Positions 1 to 8,433 of a stretch of DNA of 64,000 nt are shown in pieces. The translations under genes were made by a program, and so were the position numbers. Origin of the DNA: Neisseriaceae bacterium (GTDB lineage: Bacteria; Pseudomonadota; Gammaproteobacteria; Burkholderiales; UBA11063); assembly GCA_003963245.1 (NCBI GenBank), contig RXJX01000002.1:115989-179988 (forward strand), written 5' to 3'. How positions within the stretch are numbered: the first letter of the stretch is position 1; each line of letters begins with the position of its first letter. The notes under the pieces were generated by a model. The model did no database searches. It saw nothing but the letters and a program-made list of their open reading frames with translations, and was not told the origin of the DNA.

Positions 1-1539
1 ATAATTTAAAATATTTTGCTGAATTTGCTTATTTATACGATCAAAAATTTCAGTAATGATAATCATCGGCGATTCAGTCAAGATTGCCTTAGCTATTTTT
101 AATTGAATAATATGATGCTCCTGCAATGGAAAACCATTCCCAATCAATCGAGTGTCCAATTTATTCTCTAGCGAATACACTACACTATATAAATTAACTA
201 ATTTTAGTATATTATTGATATTACCCTGCATTAAATCAGAAACACCAAACTCGAGAAATTCACGAATAGTACAATCAAACATGTTCACATCATCAATCAA
301 GGTAATTTGACTGCGCAAATAATGTTGATCAAAATCGGATATTTGAATGTCATTAAAAGTAATATTTCCAGAATCTGGATGAATAAGGTTAGTTATTAAT
401 TTAATCAAGATTGATTTGCTAACTTGATCTGTTGATAATAATAGATTATTCGTACTTTGCTCAATAGCAATATTGAATTTGTGCTGAACACCAAAATAAT
501 CTTTATACATAACATTATCAAGTTTTAGAAGTAGCGATGGCTTATCACGACTAATTGTATTAACATGATTTATATTCGTCACCTTACCTATTTTTTCATT
601 TTCAATTACTAATAAATGCTCCATTTCGTCTGCAGATGCGATCAGTTCATAGTATTTATCATAATAAATACTGAGTTTTGATACACCATACAATGAAGTT
701 GTATATAAAATTTCTGCCGCGACTAATTGCCCCAAACTAAGCTGTGACTGAATTACTAAAATTGATCCTATGCTTAAAAGTGCAATTGTCACAATTACAT
801 ACAATATGCTTAGGATAGTTATTTGTGCAAAAGTTACACTCCAATATCTTTTACGTGTTTCAATATAATCATTAACTAATCTATACCCTTTACTAACAGC
901 ATAATCTTTATTCGTACCAGATTTGAAAAATGTATTCATTCTGAAAACATCGTCAATCCAAGCAAAAACAGCAAATTTTGCCTCAGAACGAGAAATCGCC
1001 CTAGAAATCGCTTTTTTTGAAAAAAATGCCCATGTAATCCAAATGACTACAGAGATTATTAAATTCAAGATAAGAAAATATGGATGATAGAAGCTGGATA
1101 AAATAAAGCTCACCACAATACTTAAAGCTATAAGCAATCCTTCAATGATCAACTCTGATGCATTTCTTTGAATATTAAATATTTCAAAATAACGACTGCT
1201 TAAATCGCTGGTATTATGGGAGTGAAAACTTTCATAATTGCTATAGATTGATTTCAATAATATATCAGAAGACATCCGGACAAAAGAATTACGTTTATAA
1301 ATCTCAATTAGAAATTTCTGGAGCACGCTAAGCACAGTTGCAAAACTAATCAAAAATAGTAAAACAGCACTCAGAACAACTACAGGTTGAATCAATGCAG
1401 TATATATTACAGAGGTAATTAACACTTGTATAGAAAGGGGTAACGCTAGATTGAGTAAGGCAACAATTAAGCCATAAACGGCAATTAAGCCAAAGAATTT
1501 TTTATCACAAAAGACTAAATAGTTTAAAATTTCACGCAT
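1..1539 (-). CDS. Half ABC transporter (exporter fold), degenerate ATPase domain; 3' end outside window
   Basis: An open frame of 513 codons runs from ATG at 1539 to the window edge without a stop. Residues 1-290 hold several hydrophobic segments typical of an exporter membrane domain. From about residue 340 there is an ABC-type nucleotide-binding fold, but its motifs are eroded. The Walker A position (369-376) reads STDQVSKS, keeping only the final Lys-Ser and losing every glycine. The Q-loop area reads ITLIDD without Gln. The signature position (472-476) reads LQEHH instead of LSGGQ. Walker B ends IIITE, with Thr where Asp is expected and Glu497 kept. The frame is intact, so this is not an obvious pseudogene. 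It may pair with an active half-transporter beyond the edge. The gene is divergent from a MarR regulator. No clear ribosome binding site is seen, so the start is tentative. The substrate is unknown. Confidence 0.8.
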   Translation of the reverse strand, partial: MREILNYLVFCDKKFFGLIAVYGLIVALLNLALPLSIQVLITSVIYTALIQPVVVLSAVLLFLISFATVLSVLQKFLIEIYKRNSFVRMSSDILLKSIYSNYESFHSHNTSDLSSRYFEIFNIQRNASELIIEGLLIALSIVVSFILSSFYHPYFLILNLIISVVIWITWAFFSKKAISRAISRSEAKFAVFAWIDDVFRMNTFFKSGTNKDYAVSKGYRLVNDYIETRKRYWSVTFAQITILSILYVIVTIALLSIGSILVIQSQLSLGQLVAAEILYTTSLYGVSKLSIYYDKYYELIASADEMEHLLVIENEKIGKVTNINHVNTISRDKPSLLLKLDNVMYKDYFGVQHKFNIAIEQSTNNLLLSTDQVSKSILIKLITNLIHPDSGNITFNDIQISDFDQHYLRSQITLIDDVNMFDCTIREFLEFGVSDLMQGNINNILKLVNLYSVVYSLENKLDTRLIGNGFPLQEHHIIQLKIAKAILTESPMIIITEIFDRINKQIQQNILNY

Positions 1540-1666
1540 AGTTTACTTACTGTAAAAATTGTTTTTATTATCTAAGGAAGAAACCTACTGTCATACTCAG
1601 TCGAATTATATTGCCGAATCGAAACTCAGCAACAATGCTTTTTATTCAAAAAGAATCGCTATGTTA

Positions 1667-1702
1667 ACATCAAAATAGTTGAATAATCAACTATTTTGAT
1701 GT
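1667..1702. promoter_or_regulatory. Perfect 16-bp inverted repeat, putative MarR operator
   Basis: Arms ACATCAAAATAGTTGA and its exact reverse complement are separated by ATAA. The core TAGTTGA-N4-TCAACTA resembles sites bound by MarR-family dimers. It lies between the divergent ABC-transporter gene and the marR-like gene, the usual place for an autoregulatory operator. The binding partner is inferred from position. Confidence 0.6.
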
Positions 1703-1732
1703 CCGCTATTAGTTACCTCAATGTAGCTGTGG

Positions 1733-1738
1733 TATAAT
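1733..1738 (+). promoter_or_regulatory. Putative -10 box of the marR-like gene
   Basis: TATAAT lies about 60 bases before the start codon of the MarR-like gene and about 30 bases after the inverted repeat at 1667-1702. The -35 element is not clear; TTAGTT near 1709 is at a plausible distance. Confidence 0.5.
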
Positions 1739-1796
1739 AATCAGATGGCAAATTGTCAGCCAATTTATCATCATTAATTTAGGAATTATACTAAAA

Positions 1797-2225
1797 ATGT
1801 TATTACAAAGCAGCATCTTCAGAGAAATAGACAATCTATCCAGACATATTAATGGAATCTATGAAAAAATATTCAAAAAATATGGCTTGCAGCGTGGGCA
1901 ATTTGTATTTATAACACGGATAGTGGAAAATCAGAATATCAATTTGAAGCAGTTGGCACGAAATGTCCGAGTAGATAAAACCACAGTAACCAAAGCCATT
2001 CAGAAATTAGAGGACTCTGGTTACATCATCAAACAGACTGATCATATTGATAACCGTGTGATTCATTTATTTCCTACCGAAAAATGTATCCACATCTATA
2101 ATTGCATTATTCAAGAAAAAAATCAGATCTTAGGTAACTTGATTAATAAATTTACGCCAGAAGAATTTGAATTTTATATCAAAATGACTATTAGCATGAA
2201 TACGCACCTAGATAAAATTCAGTAG
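1797..2225 (+). CDS. MarR-family transcriptional regulator
   Basis: This 142-residue protein has the MarR winged-helix layout: an N-terminal dimerisation helix, then a helix-turn-helix around residues 50-75 (NLKQLARNVRVDKTTVTKAI), then a wing with the typical DxxDNRV-like segment (HIDNRVIHLFP), and a C-terminal helix pair. AGGA about a dozen bases upstream supports the ATG. It is transcribed away from the degenerate ABC transporter, with a perfect palindrome between them, so it probably represses itself and the transporter. Its ligand is unknown. The family call is confident; the targets are inferred. Confidence 0.88.
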   Translation: MLLQSSIFREIDNLSRHINGIYEKIFKKYGLQRGQFVFITRIVENQNINLKQLARNVRVDKTTVTKAIQKLEDSGYIIKQTDHIDNRVIHLFPTEKCIHIYNCIIQEKNQILGNLINKFTPEEFEFYIKMTISMNTHLDKIQ

Positions 2226-2563
2226 ACACTCGGCTAAAAAATATAGTATCCCTAAAAAACTATATACAATGGCTGTGTTACCTTATATTAATGCCTCTAT
2301 TTCACCATTATTAGCTATTCAAATACTACTATTGCAGAGCTTATTATTGCAGCGCAATAAACCAGAGCAAAACTCGCCAAGCACTTGGGATTAAATGGTA
2401 TAATCGAGGCATATTATGCCATTTTCAGTGTTATATAGCGGCTAGATAACTTAAAAGCTTATGACAGTGGAAGTGACATTTTAAATCTATCACCATAGTG
2501 TTATTGGTTTATAAACCCAAAACATCATCACATAAGCATTATAACTAGGGAGTGCAAACTATC
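2226..2563. other. Intergenic region with possible remnant of a small gene; no thr leader seen
   Basis: A Leu/Ile-rich frame begins with ATG at 2269 and runs 41 codons (stop at 2392-2394) without a ribosome binding site. After an apparent frameshift near 2360 another frame continues as KLAKHLGLNGIIEAYYAIF, is broken by TAG, and continues as RLDNLKAYDSGSD to a stop at 2496. This looks like a decayed gene of unknown family. No Thr/Ile-rich leader peptide or terminator-antiterminator pair is visible before thrA. Confidence 0.35.
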
Positions 2564-5020
2564 GTGGAATTAGCTAGAAATTTTTATACAGTTCACAAAT
2601 TTGGCGGATCAAGTGTTGCTGATGCCAGCAGATTTATCGAAGTAACTAAAATCTTAAATGGTTCAAAAGAAATTATCGTTGTATCAGCAACTAAAGGTAC
2701 AACAACTAAACTACAAAACATGCTGGATGCTGCTCGTGATGGTCAATCGTGGAAAATGGATTTAGCTAATTTAGAACAAATGCATCAATTGATCGTTAAA
2801 AATCTATTACCTGAAAATAAACATACCGAATTATTCTCCGTATTAAATCATGATTTTAAAACAATCGCAAATATCTTCGATACAGTAAATCAAATCGCTA
2901 CCTATTCAACTGAGATTCAAGATTTCGTATTGGGTTATGGTGAACAATGGTCAGCACGGATTTTGGCAACTTTATTGTCTCTACACAATAAAGCACTTTA
3001 TCTCGATGCGACCGAAGTACTTTATTCTTATAAAAGCGGTGGTGTAGTTGGAATCGATTGGGAGCGCAGTGAAAAGGCATTACAAGAATATTTCGTAAAT
3101 AAAGACTTTGATCAATTAGTAATTACAGGATTTATTGCCTCAACTGCTGACGGTAAACGTACTACACTAGGGCGTAATGGTAGTGATTATTCTGGTGCAA
3201 TTTTCGCACGTTTATTCCACGCTGTCGAATTAATCATTTGGACGGACGTTGATGGAATTTACACAGCGCATCCGGCCAAAGTCAAATCAGCCTTCTGTAT
3301 TGATACCCTATCTTACAAGGAAGCATTAGAATTAGCTTACTTTGGTGCCAGCGTATTGCATCCAATGACAATTTCTCCGGTTGCCGAAGAAAATATTCCA
3401 ATGTATATTAAAAACAGCTACAACCCAACAGCAGCCGGAACTTACATTAGCCAAAGCTCAACTAAATCCAAACACCTGATCAAAGGGTTAACTTATGTTG
3501 ATGACATCGCCCTTCTTAATATTGAAGGAGCTGGCATGGCTGGAGTTTCAGGCAGTGCAGCGCGGATTTTTGAAATTATGCGTCAGTGCGAAGTATCGGT
3601 TATCTTGATTTCTCAAGCCAGCTCTGAGCACTCATTATGTCTTGCGATTGCCAATAAATCAGTTAATGCTGCAATCAATGCACTAAACACTAATCTTAAA
3701 TTTGAAATCGAAAATGGACAAATCAACAAAGTGACCGCAGATACAGGTTGTGCAATTCTAGCTGCAGTTGGTGATGGTATGGTTGGTAGTCCAGGTGTGG
3801 CAGGTAAATTCTTTGAAACCTTAGCTAAAGCCAATATCAATATTCGTGCAATTGCGCAAGGTGCTTCAGAACGTAATATTTCTGCTGTAATTAATAGCAA
3901 AGACATTAACAAAGCATTGCAAGCTGCGCACTCTGGTTTCTATTTATCTGACCAGGTAATTTCTGTTGGTTTGATCGGTCCAGGTGGAATTGGTTCTACT
4001 TTCTTAGATCAAGTCGAAGAAGCGCGTGCGACTATTAAAGCCAAATACCATGTAGATATTTGTGTACGTGGAATTATGAACAGCAAACAAATGTTACTTA
4101 GTGATGATGCTCTATCAGGCAATTGGCGTGACAATTTTGCCAAAAACCCGATTGAACCAGACATGGATACCTTTACTGCGCATTTATTAAGCGGTGATGT
4201 TCCACATGCTGTTATTATTGACTGTACAGCAAGCACAGCACTATCTAAACAATATCTTAATTTCTTTAACCAAGGCTTTAATGTTATTACACCAAATAAA
4301 CATGCCAATGCTGGTGATATTGAGTACCATAACCAAATCAAGGCAACTGCGCGTAAAAATGGTAATCATTATCTATATGAAGCTACAGTATGTGCTGGTT
4401 TACCAGTAATTAACACTCTACAAGATTTGATTAAAACTGGTGATGAAATTATCACGATTGAAGGTGTGGTATCTGGAACACTAAGTTTTATTTTCAATGA
4501 ATTAGGTAAAGGACGCATTTTCTCTGATATCGTTAAAGATGCTAAGGAGTTAGGCTATACTGAACCAGATCCACGTGAAGATTTATCAGGACAAGACGTT
4601 GCTCGTAAATTAGTTTGCTTATCGCGTGAAATTGGTTATAATGTTTCATTAAGCGATATCAAAGTAACTAACTTAGTTCCTGAAGAATTACGCGATTGCT
4701 CAGTTGATGAATTTATGGCTCGCTTGCCACAATTTGATGACCGAATTATGGGTATGGCAAATGAAGCTGCCGCTAAAGGTGAAAAATTAACCTATGCAGG
4801 AAAAATCCATGCTGATGGTACGGTAAGTGTTGCGATTCAGTCGGTAGCACAAAGCCACCCTCTAGCTCGCTTAAATGGTACTGATAATATCATCATTTTC
4901 CAAACTAAACGTTATGATGCAACGCGCCCAATGATTATTCAAGGACCTGGTGCGGGTGCTGCGGTTACAGCTGCAGGTATCTTCGCTGATTTACTACGTT
5001 TAACTTCTTATTTATACTAA
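2564..5020 (+). CDS. thrA: Bifunctional aspartokinase / homoserine dehydrogenase
   Basis: The 818-residue fusion phosphorylates aspartate (step 1) and reduces aspartate semialdehyde to homoserine (step 3) of threonine synthesis. The aspartokinase domain starts with KFGGSS (residues 12-17). ACT-type regulatory repeats occupy roughly 310-450, suggesting allosteric feedback. The dehydrogenase has the nucleotide motif GPGGIG near residue 470 and SGTLSFIFNELGKG and EDLSGQDVARKL further on. The length matches enteric ThrA (820). I place the start at GTG 2564, because AGGGAG at 2547-2552 sits at the right distance; the upstream GTG at 2552 overlaps that site. First gene of thrABC, 13 bases before thrB. 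Such a fusion is typical of gammaproteobacteria and less expected in Neisseriales. Confidence 0.96.
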   Translation: MELARNFYTVHKFGGSSVADASRFIEVTKILNGSKEIIVVSATKGTTTKLQNMLDAARDGQSWKMDLANLEQMHQLIVKNLLPENKHTELFSVLNHDFKTIANIFDTVNQIATYSTEIQDFVLGYGEQWSARILATLLSLHNKALYLDATEVLYSYKSGGVVGIDWERSEKALQEYFVNKDFDQLVITGFIASTADGKRTTLGRNGSDYSGAIFARLFHAVELIIWTDVDGIYTAHPAKVKSAFCIDTLSYKEALELAYFGASVLHPMTISPVAEENIPMYIKNSYNPTAAGTYISQSSTKSKHLIKGLTYVDDIALLNIEGAGMAGVSGSAARIFEIMRQCEVSVILISQASSEHSLCLAIANKSVNAAINALNTNLKFEIENGQINKVTADTGCAILAAVGDGMVGSPGVAGKFFETLAKANINIRAIAQGASERNISAVINSKDINKALQAAHSGFYLSDQVISVGLIGPGGIGSTFLDQVEEARATIKAKYHVDICVRGIMNSKQMLLSDDALSGNWRDNFAKNPIEPDMDTFTAHLLSGDVPHAVIIDCTASTALSKQYLNFFNQGFNVITPNKHANAGDIEYHNQIKATARKNGNHYLYEATVCAGLPVINTLQDLIKTGDEIITIEGVVSGTLSFIFNELGKGRIFSDIVKDAKELGYTEPDPREDLSGQDVARKLVCLSREIGYNVSLSDIKVTNLVPEELRDCSVDEFMARLPQFDDRIMGMANEAAAKGEKLTYAGKIHADGTVSVAIQSVAQSHPLARLNGTDNIIIFQTKRYDATRPMIIQGPGAGAAVTAAGIFADLLRLTSYLY

Positions 5021-5033
5021 ACAGGAAGAAGTT

Positions 5034-5975
5034 ATGAGTTTATTAAAAGCAGGTGTTAACCGCGTAAGTGCTTTTGCGCCAGCAACCAGCGCTAATCTGG
5101 GAGTTGGCTTTGATATTCTCGGTTTAGCATTAGATGCGGTGGGTGACACCGTTACCCTGACTAAGCGTGATGATAATCAAATTGTAATTGAAAAGATTAA
5201 TTCAGTTACTGGATTACCACTTGAACCGACCAAAAATACTGCTTCATTCGCTGTGCAGAAAATGTGTGAGGATTTAGGTATCACCAGCGGATTTTCATTG
5301 CAAATTGACAAAGGTATTGCAATGGGTTCTGGCATGGGTGGTTCTGCTGCCTCAGCTGTTGCTGCAGTAGTTGCATTAAATGGATTTCTAAGCACGCCAA
5401 TTAGCAAAGAGCGCTTAGTTGAATTTGCACTCTACGGTGAAGAAATTGCTTCTGGCGGGCGTCATGCGGATAATGTTGCACCATGTGTTTTTGGTGGAAT
5501 TACCCTTATTCGTAGTATAGCACCAATGGAGGTTATTAATCTACCCTACCCTGAGCTTTACTGTGTGATAGTTCATCCACATTTACAGGTTGAAACCAAA
5601 AGTGCACGCGGTATTCTAAGTCCAACTGTTCCACTTAAAAAATACATTGAACAATCTGCCGCTCTTGCAGCAGCAATCTGTGCATTTTACCAAAAAAACG
5701 TTGAATTACTTCGTCGCTCAATGCTGGATTTGATCATTGAACCGCAACGCGCTGCTTTGGTAACTGGATATTATGATGTAAAACAAGCTGCTCTTGATGC
5801 TGGTGCAATTAGTGCAACTTTGTCTGGTTCTGGTCCAAGCTTACTAGCTTTCTGTGAAAGTAAAGCTAACGCAGAATTAGTTGCACAGGCGATGCTTACG
5901 GCATTTAAACAACATCAGGTTGAAGCAGATCACTGGATTTCGCCAATAAATCCTAATGGCGCTTACACCCTTTAA
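5034..5975 (+). CDS. thrB: Homoserine kinase (GHMP family)
   Basis: The 313-residue enzyme phosphorylates homoserine to O-phosphohomoserine using ATP. The N-terminal GHMP signature PATSANLGVGFD lies at residues 16-27, the phosphate-binding loop GSGMGGSAAS near 98-107, and a C-terminal SGSGPSLLAF motif near 265. Length agrees with enteric ThrB (about 310). AGGAAG just upstream supports the ATG. It sits between thrA and thrC in the same operon, in pathway order, and its product feeds ThrC directly. Confidence 0.96.
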   Translation: MSLLKAGVNRVSAFAPATSANLGVGFDILGLALDAVGDTVTLTKRDDNQIVIEKINSVTGLPLEPTKNTASFAVQKMCEDLGITSGFSLQIDKGIAMGSGMGGSAASAVAAVVALNGFLSTPISKERLVEFALYGEEIASGGRHADNVAPCVFGGITLIRSIAPMEVINLPYPELYCVIVHPHLQVETKSARGILSPTVPLKKYIEQSAALAAAICAFYQKNVELLRRSMLDLIIEPQRAALVTGYYDVKQAALDAGAISATLSGSGPSLLAFCESKANAELVAQAMLTAFKQHQVEADHWISPINPNGAYTL

Positions 5976-6014
5976 TTTTGAATTAATTTATACTGAAAAT
6001 AGGAATATAACAAG

Positions 6015-7289
6015 ATGTTATTTTATAGTACTCGTGACAAAAACAACACCAAAACAGTTAGTCAAGCGATTTTGCAAGGCCTGGCTGAAGATGGTGGTTT
6101 ATTTGTCCCTCAACAATTCCCACAAATCGACTGGGCAAAACTGGATCCTAAACTTAGTTACCCAGAATTTGCTGCTACAATTTTGGCTGATTATTTCAAA
6201 GGCGATGAGTTGGAATCTCAATTAGCTGATATTTGCAAAAATGCTTTTAATTTCCCTTTAGTAGTTCGCCAACTAAATGACAATACTTCAATCATGGAAT
6301 TATTTCATGGTCCAACCTTGTCTTTTAAAGATTTTGGTGCGCGTTTTTTAGCTGAGTGCATGAGTCGCCTATCTAAAAACCGTAAAACAACGATTGTGGT
6401 TGCAACTTCTGGTGATACTGGTTCAGCGGTAGCCAGTGCTTTTCATCAAAAACCAAATGTGGACGTGGTCGTAATGTTTCCCAAAGAGCAAATCTCCAAA
6501 CGTCAAGAACAGCAAATTACTTGTTGGGGTGATAATATCTGCGCACTAGCCGTTGAAGGTACCTTTGATGATTGTCAAAAAATTGTTAAACAAGCATTTA
6601 GTGATGAATGGTGGACATCTCAGGCACACTTAAGTAGCGCTAACAGTATCAACATTGCGCGTTTATTACCACAATTAACTTATTATGCCTATACTAGCTG
6701 GCAGTTTTATCTGAACAACAAAGAGCAGGCGGGATATGTAATTCCAACTGGTAATGTTGGTAATTCAACTGCAGCATACTGGGCAAAAGCAATGGGCTTC
6801 CCAATCCGTGAAATCGTTCTAGCAACCAACGCTAATCGAGTAATTTCTGATTATATCGCTAGCGGTAAATTTGAACCTAAAGCCAGTGTAGCAACAATTG
6901 CCAATGCCATGGATGTTGGTAACCCAAGTAATTTTGAACGTCTAAGTCATTTATATAATACTTTAGATAATTTCAAAGCTAATGTAACCGCGTTTAGTGT
7001 GAATGATGAACAAATTCGCCAAATTATCCGTGAAGTTAACCAACAATTTAATTATGTAGTATGTCCGCATACGGCAACTGGTTATTTTGCGCGTAAAGAA
7101 TTAAGTTCGTCGCCATGGATAATTGCAGCAACTGCAGACCCATGTAAATTTGAAACGATTATTGAACCAATCACAGGTACAACTCTTCCTGTTGCAGCTC
7201 AATTGCAAGCTATTTTGGCAAAACCAGCTCAAGTAGTTGAGGTTCCTGCCGATATCAAAGCTGTACAACAGGCTTTTTCTGCCAAATAA
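6015..7289 (+). CDS. thrC: Threonine synthase
   Basis: The 424-residue PLP enzyme converts O-phosphohomoserine to threonine. The PLP lysine is Lys105 in LSFKDFGARF; ATSGDTGSAVASAF follows near residue 130, and the glycine-rich PTGNVGNSTAAYW near 245 is the phosphate-cup region. Length and N-terminus (MLFYSTRDKN) match the enteric type rather than the shorter actinobacterial type. It closes the thrABC operon; the stop codon runs into a strong intrinsic terminator. Confidence 0.96.
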   Translation: MLFYSTRDKNNTKTVSQAILQGLAEDGGLFVPQQFPQIDWAKLDPKLSYPEFAATILADYFKGDELESQLADICKNAFNFPLVVRQLNDNTSIMELFHGPTLSFKDFGARFLAECMSRLSKNRKTTIVVATSGDTGSAVASAFHQKPNVDVVVMFPKEQISKRQEQQITCWGDNICALAVEGTFDDCQKIVKQAFSDEWWTSQAHLSSANSINIARLLPQLTYYAYTSWQFYLNNKEQAGYVIPTGNVGNSTAAYWAKAMGFPIREIVLATNANRVISDYIASGKFEPKASVATIANAMDVGNPSNFERLSHLYNTLDNFKANVTAFSVNDEQIRQIIREVNQQFNYVVCPHTATGYFARKELSSSPWIIAATADPCKFETIIEPITGTTLPVAAQLQAILAKPAQVVEVPADIKAVQQAFSAK

Positions 7290-7322
7290 AAAAAGTGAGG
7301 GTTTAAACTCTCACTTTTTTTA
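7288..7322 (+). terminator. Rho-independent terminator of thrABC
   Basis: AAAAGTGAG and CTCACTTTT form a 9-bp stem around GGTTTAAA-like loop bases, followed by a run of T. It begins at the thrC stop codon. Confidence 0.9.
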
Positions 7323-7486
7323 TTTCCTAAAGTCTATCTTTTTGATAGAACCCAAGACCGAGACTCCATTTCACTTGCTTGTATCACAAGTTCAACATAA
7401 GTCTCAACTATTTTTTTTATTGCCCGTAACATAATAAATCCCATTTTTAAAAATATTTACAGGCGTGATTGTACAAGATTATTATG

Positions 7487-7512
7487 TCTATTGGAATAGA
7501 TATTTTATCTAT
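7487..7512. promoter_or_regulatory. Two overlapping palindromes upstream of the LuxR-type gene
   Basis: TCTATTGGAATAGA (7487-7500) overlaps ATAGATA-TTT-TATCTAT (7496-7512). Both are perfect dyads, 50-75 bases before the start of the LuxR-type regulator. Binding by a dimeric regulator, perhaps the gene product itself, is an inference from position and symmetry. Confidence 0.4.
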
Positions 7513-7559
7513 ATGGAATTTTAATAAAAATAAACATGTGAAATATAACTAAATCATAG

Positions 7560-8348
7560 GTGATTTATGATAATATTAAATCAGTCCTACTAGAAGAGTT
7601 TATTGACATGAATGATGATTTGCAGCGATTTATTGATTTCCATAAAAGAAACTTCTCTTATGATGCGTTTGTAATTTGGGATCTTAACCATCAATGTGTT
7701 TATGCATCAGAGCTTTATTTAAAATATATGCAAGTTAAAAATTTGGATAAACAGCAACTACAAAATATAAATGAAGACTTCAAAAGCTTTAGCGAAGAAT
7801 TTCGGAGCAAAGTAACAGCTGAAGTACTAGAAACAAAAAAACCATACGCATGTTATTATTTACTTAAACGCCCTGGCGCATTAAATTACGGTTTACATTA
7901 TGCTAATGTTTTCCCTATTTTCTCTATTGATAAACAACTAATTGCTTACTGCACACGCCCTTATCAAATGAAGCATGATTTAGCAGTATCTAATTTAATT
8001 AAAATGGTCACAAATAAAAACTCAGATTATCTTATAAATTCTCCAGATAACTTAACTGAGAGAGAAAGAATTGTCTTATTTTTATTGATTATCGGCATGT
8101 CACATAAGGAAATAGCAACGACATTATCTGATATTTTTAATGAAGAAGTCTTGCTAAATTCAGTTAGCACCTTAATCAGTCGACAAATTTATGCTAAGTT
8201 TGATACTAAAGTAAACTCGGTATTACTAATAAAAGCTATCTTAAACGGTTTTTTATATAATATCCCAAGCAAATTAGTTTCTCTCTTGCCTAAAATAATT
8301 TTTGTTACAAATCTTGAGGATTACTATGCTCAATGGGAGGATAAATAA
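7560..8348 (+). CDS. LuxR-type HTH regulator with N-terminal PAS-like sensor
   Basis: The 262-residue protein begins with about 130 residues resembling a PAS-like sensor (FVIWDLNHQCVYASELYLKYM, then a later strand YGLHYANVFPIF). The C-terminal part has the LuxR/GerE start LTERERIVLFLLIIGMSHKE near residues 161-180. The recognition helix region is longer than usual because of an insert (LSDIFNEEVL), and the last 40 residues form an extra tail. The start is uncertain: GTG 7560 lacks a good ribosome site, while ATG 7608 has AGAAGAG 10 bases before it. It stands alone, with no partner histidine kinase next to it. The ligand is unknown. Confidence 0.7.
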   Translation: MIYDNIKSVLLEEFIDMNDDLQRFIDFHKRNFSYDAFVIWDLNHQCVYASELYLKYMQVKNLDKQQLQNINEDFKSFSEEFRSKVTAEVLETKKPYACYYLLKRPGALNYGLHYANVFPIFSIDKQLIAYCTRPYQMKHDLAVSNLIKMVTNKNSDYLINSPDNLTERERIVLFLLIIGMSHKEIATTLSDIFNEEVLLNSVSTLISRQIYAKFDTKVNSVLLIKAILNGFLYNIPSKLVSLLPKIIFVTNLEDYYAQWEDK

Positions 8349-8393
8349 TCATATTTATGTAAGTTTTTGTGACATCAGATAGGCCACTTTGCT

Positions 8394-8402
8394 TGCTATA
8401 AT
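8394..8402 (+). promoter_or_regulatory. Extended -10 promoter of the lipoprotein gene
   Basis: TGCTATAAT (TGnTATAAT) lies about 30 bases before ATG 8434, leaving room for a short leader with AAAGGAATAG as ribosome binding site. No consensus -35 at 17 bases, which extended -10 promoters can do without. Confidence 0.65.
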
Positions 8403-8433
8403 CTGCTCCTTATAACTAAAAGGAATAGAGATA

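Noticed and set aside
2403..2551. A thr operon leader peptide as in enteric bacteria
   Set aside because: The short ORFs here (such as a 7-codon frame at 2461) have no run of Thr/Ile codons, and no terminator/antiterminator pair is visible.
2552..2563. GTG at 2552 as the thrA start
   Set aside because: It overlaps the AGGGAG ribosome site (2547-2552) that is well placed for GTG 2564, and known ThrA proteins do not need the four extra residues.
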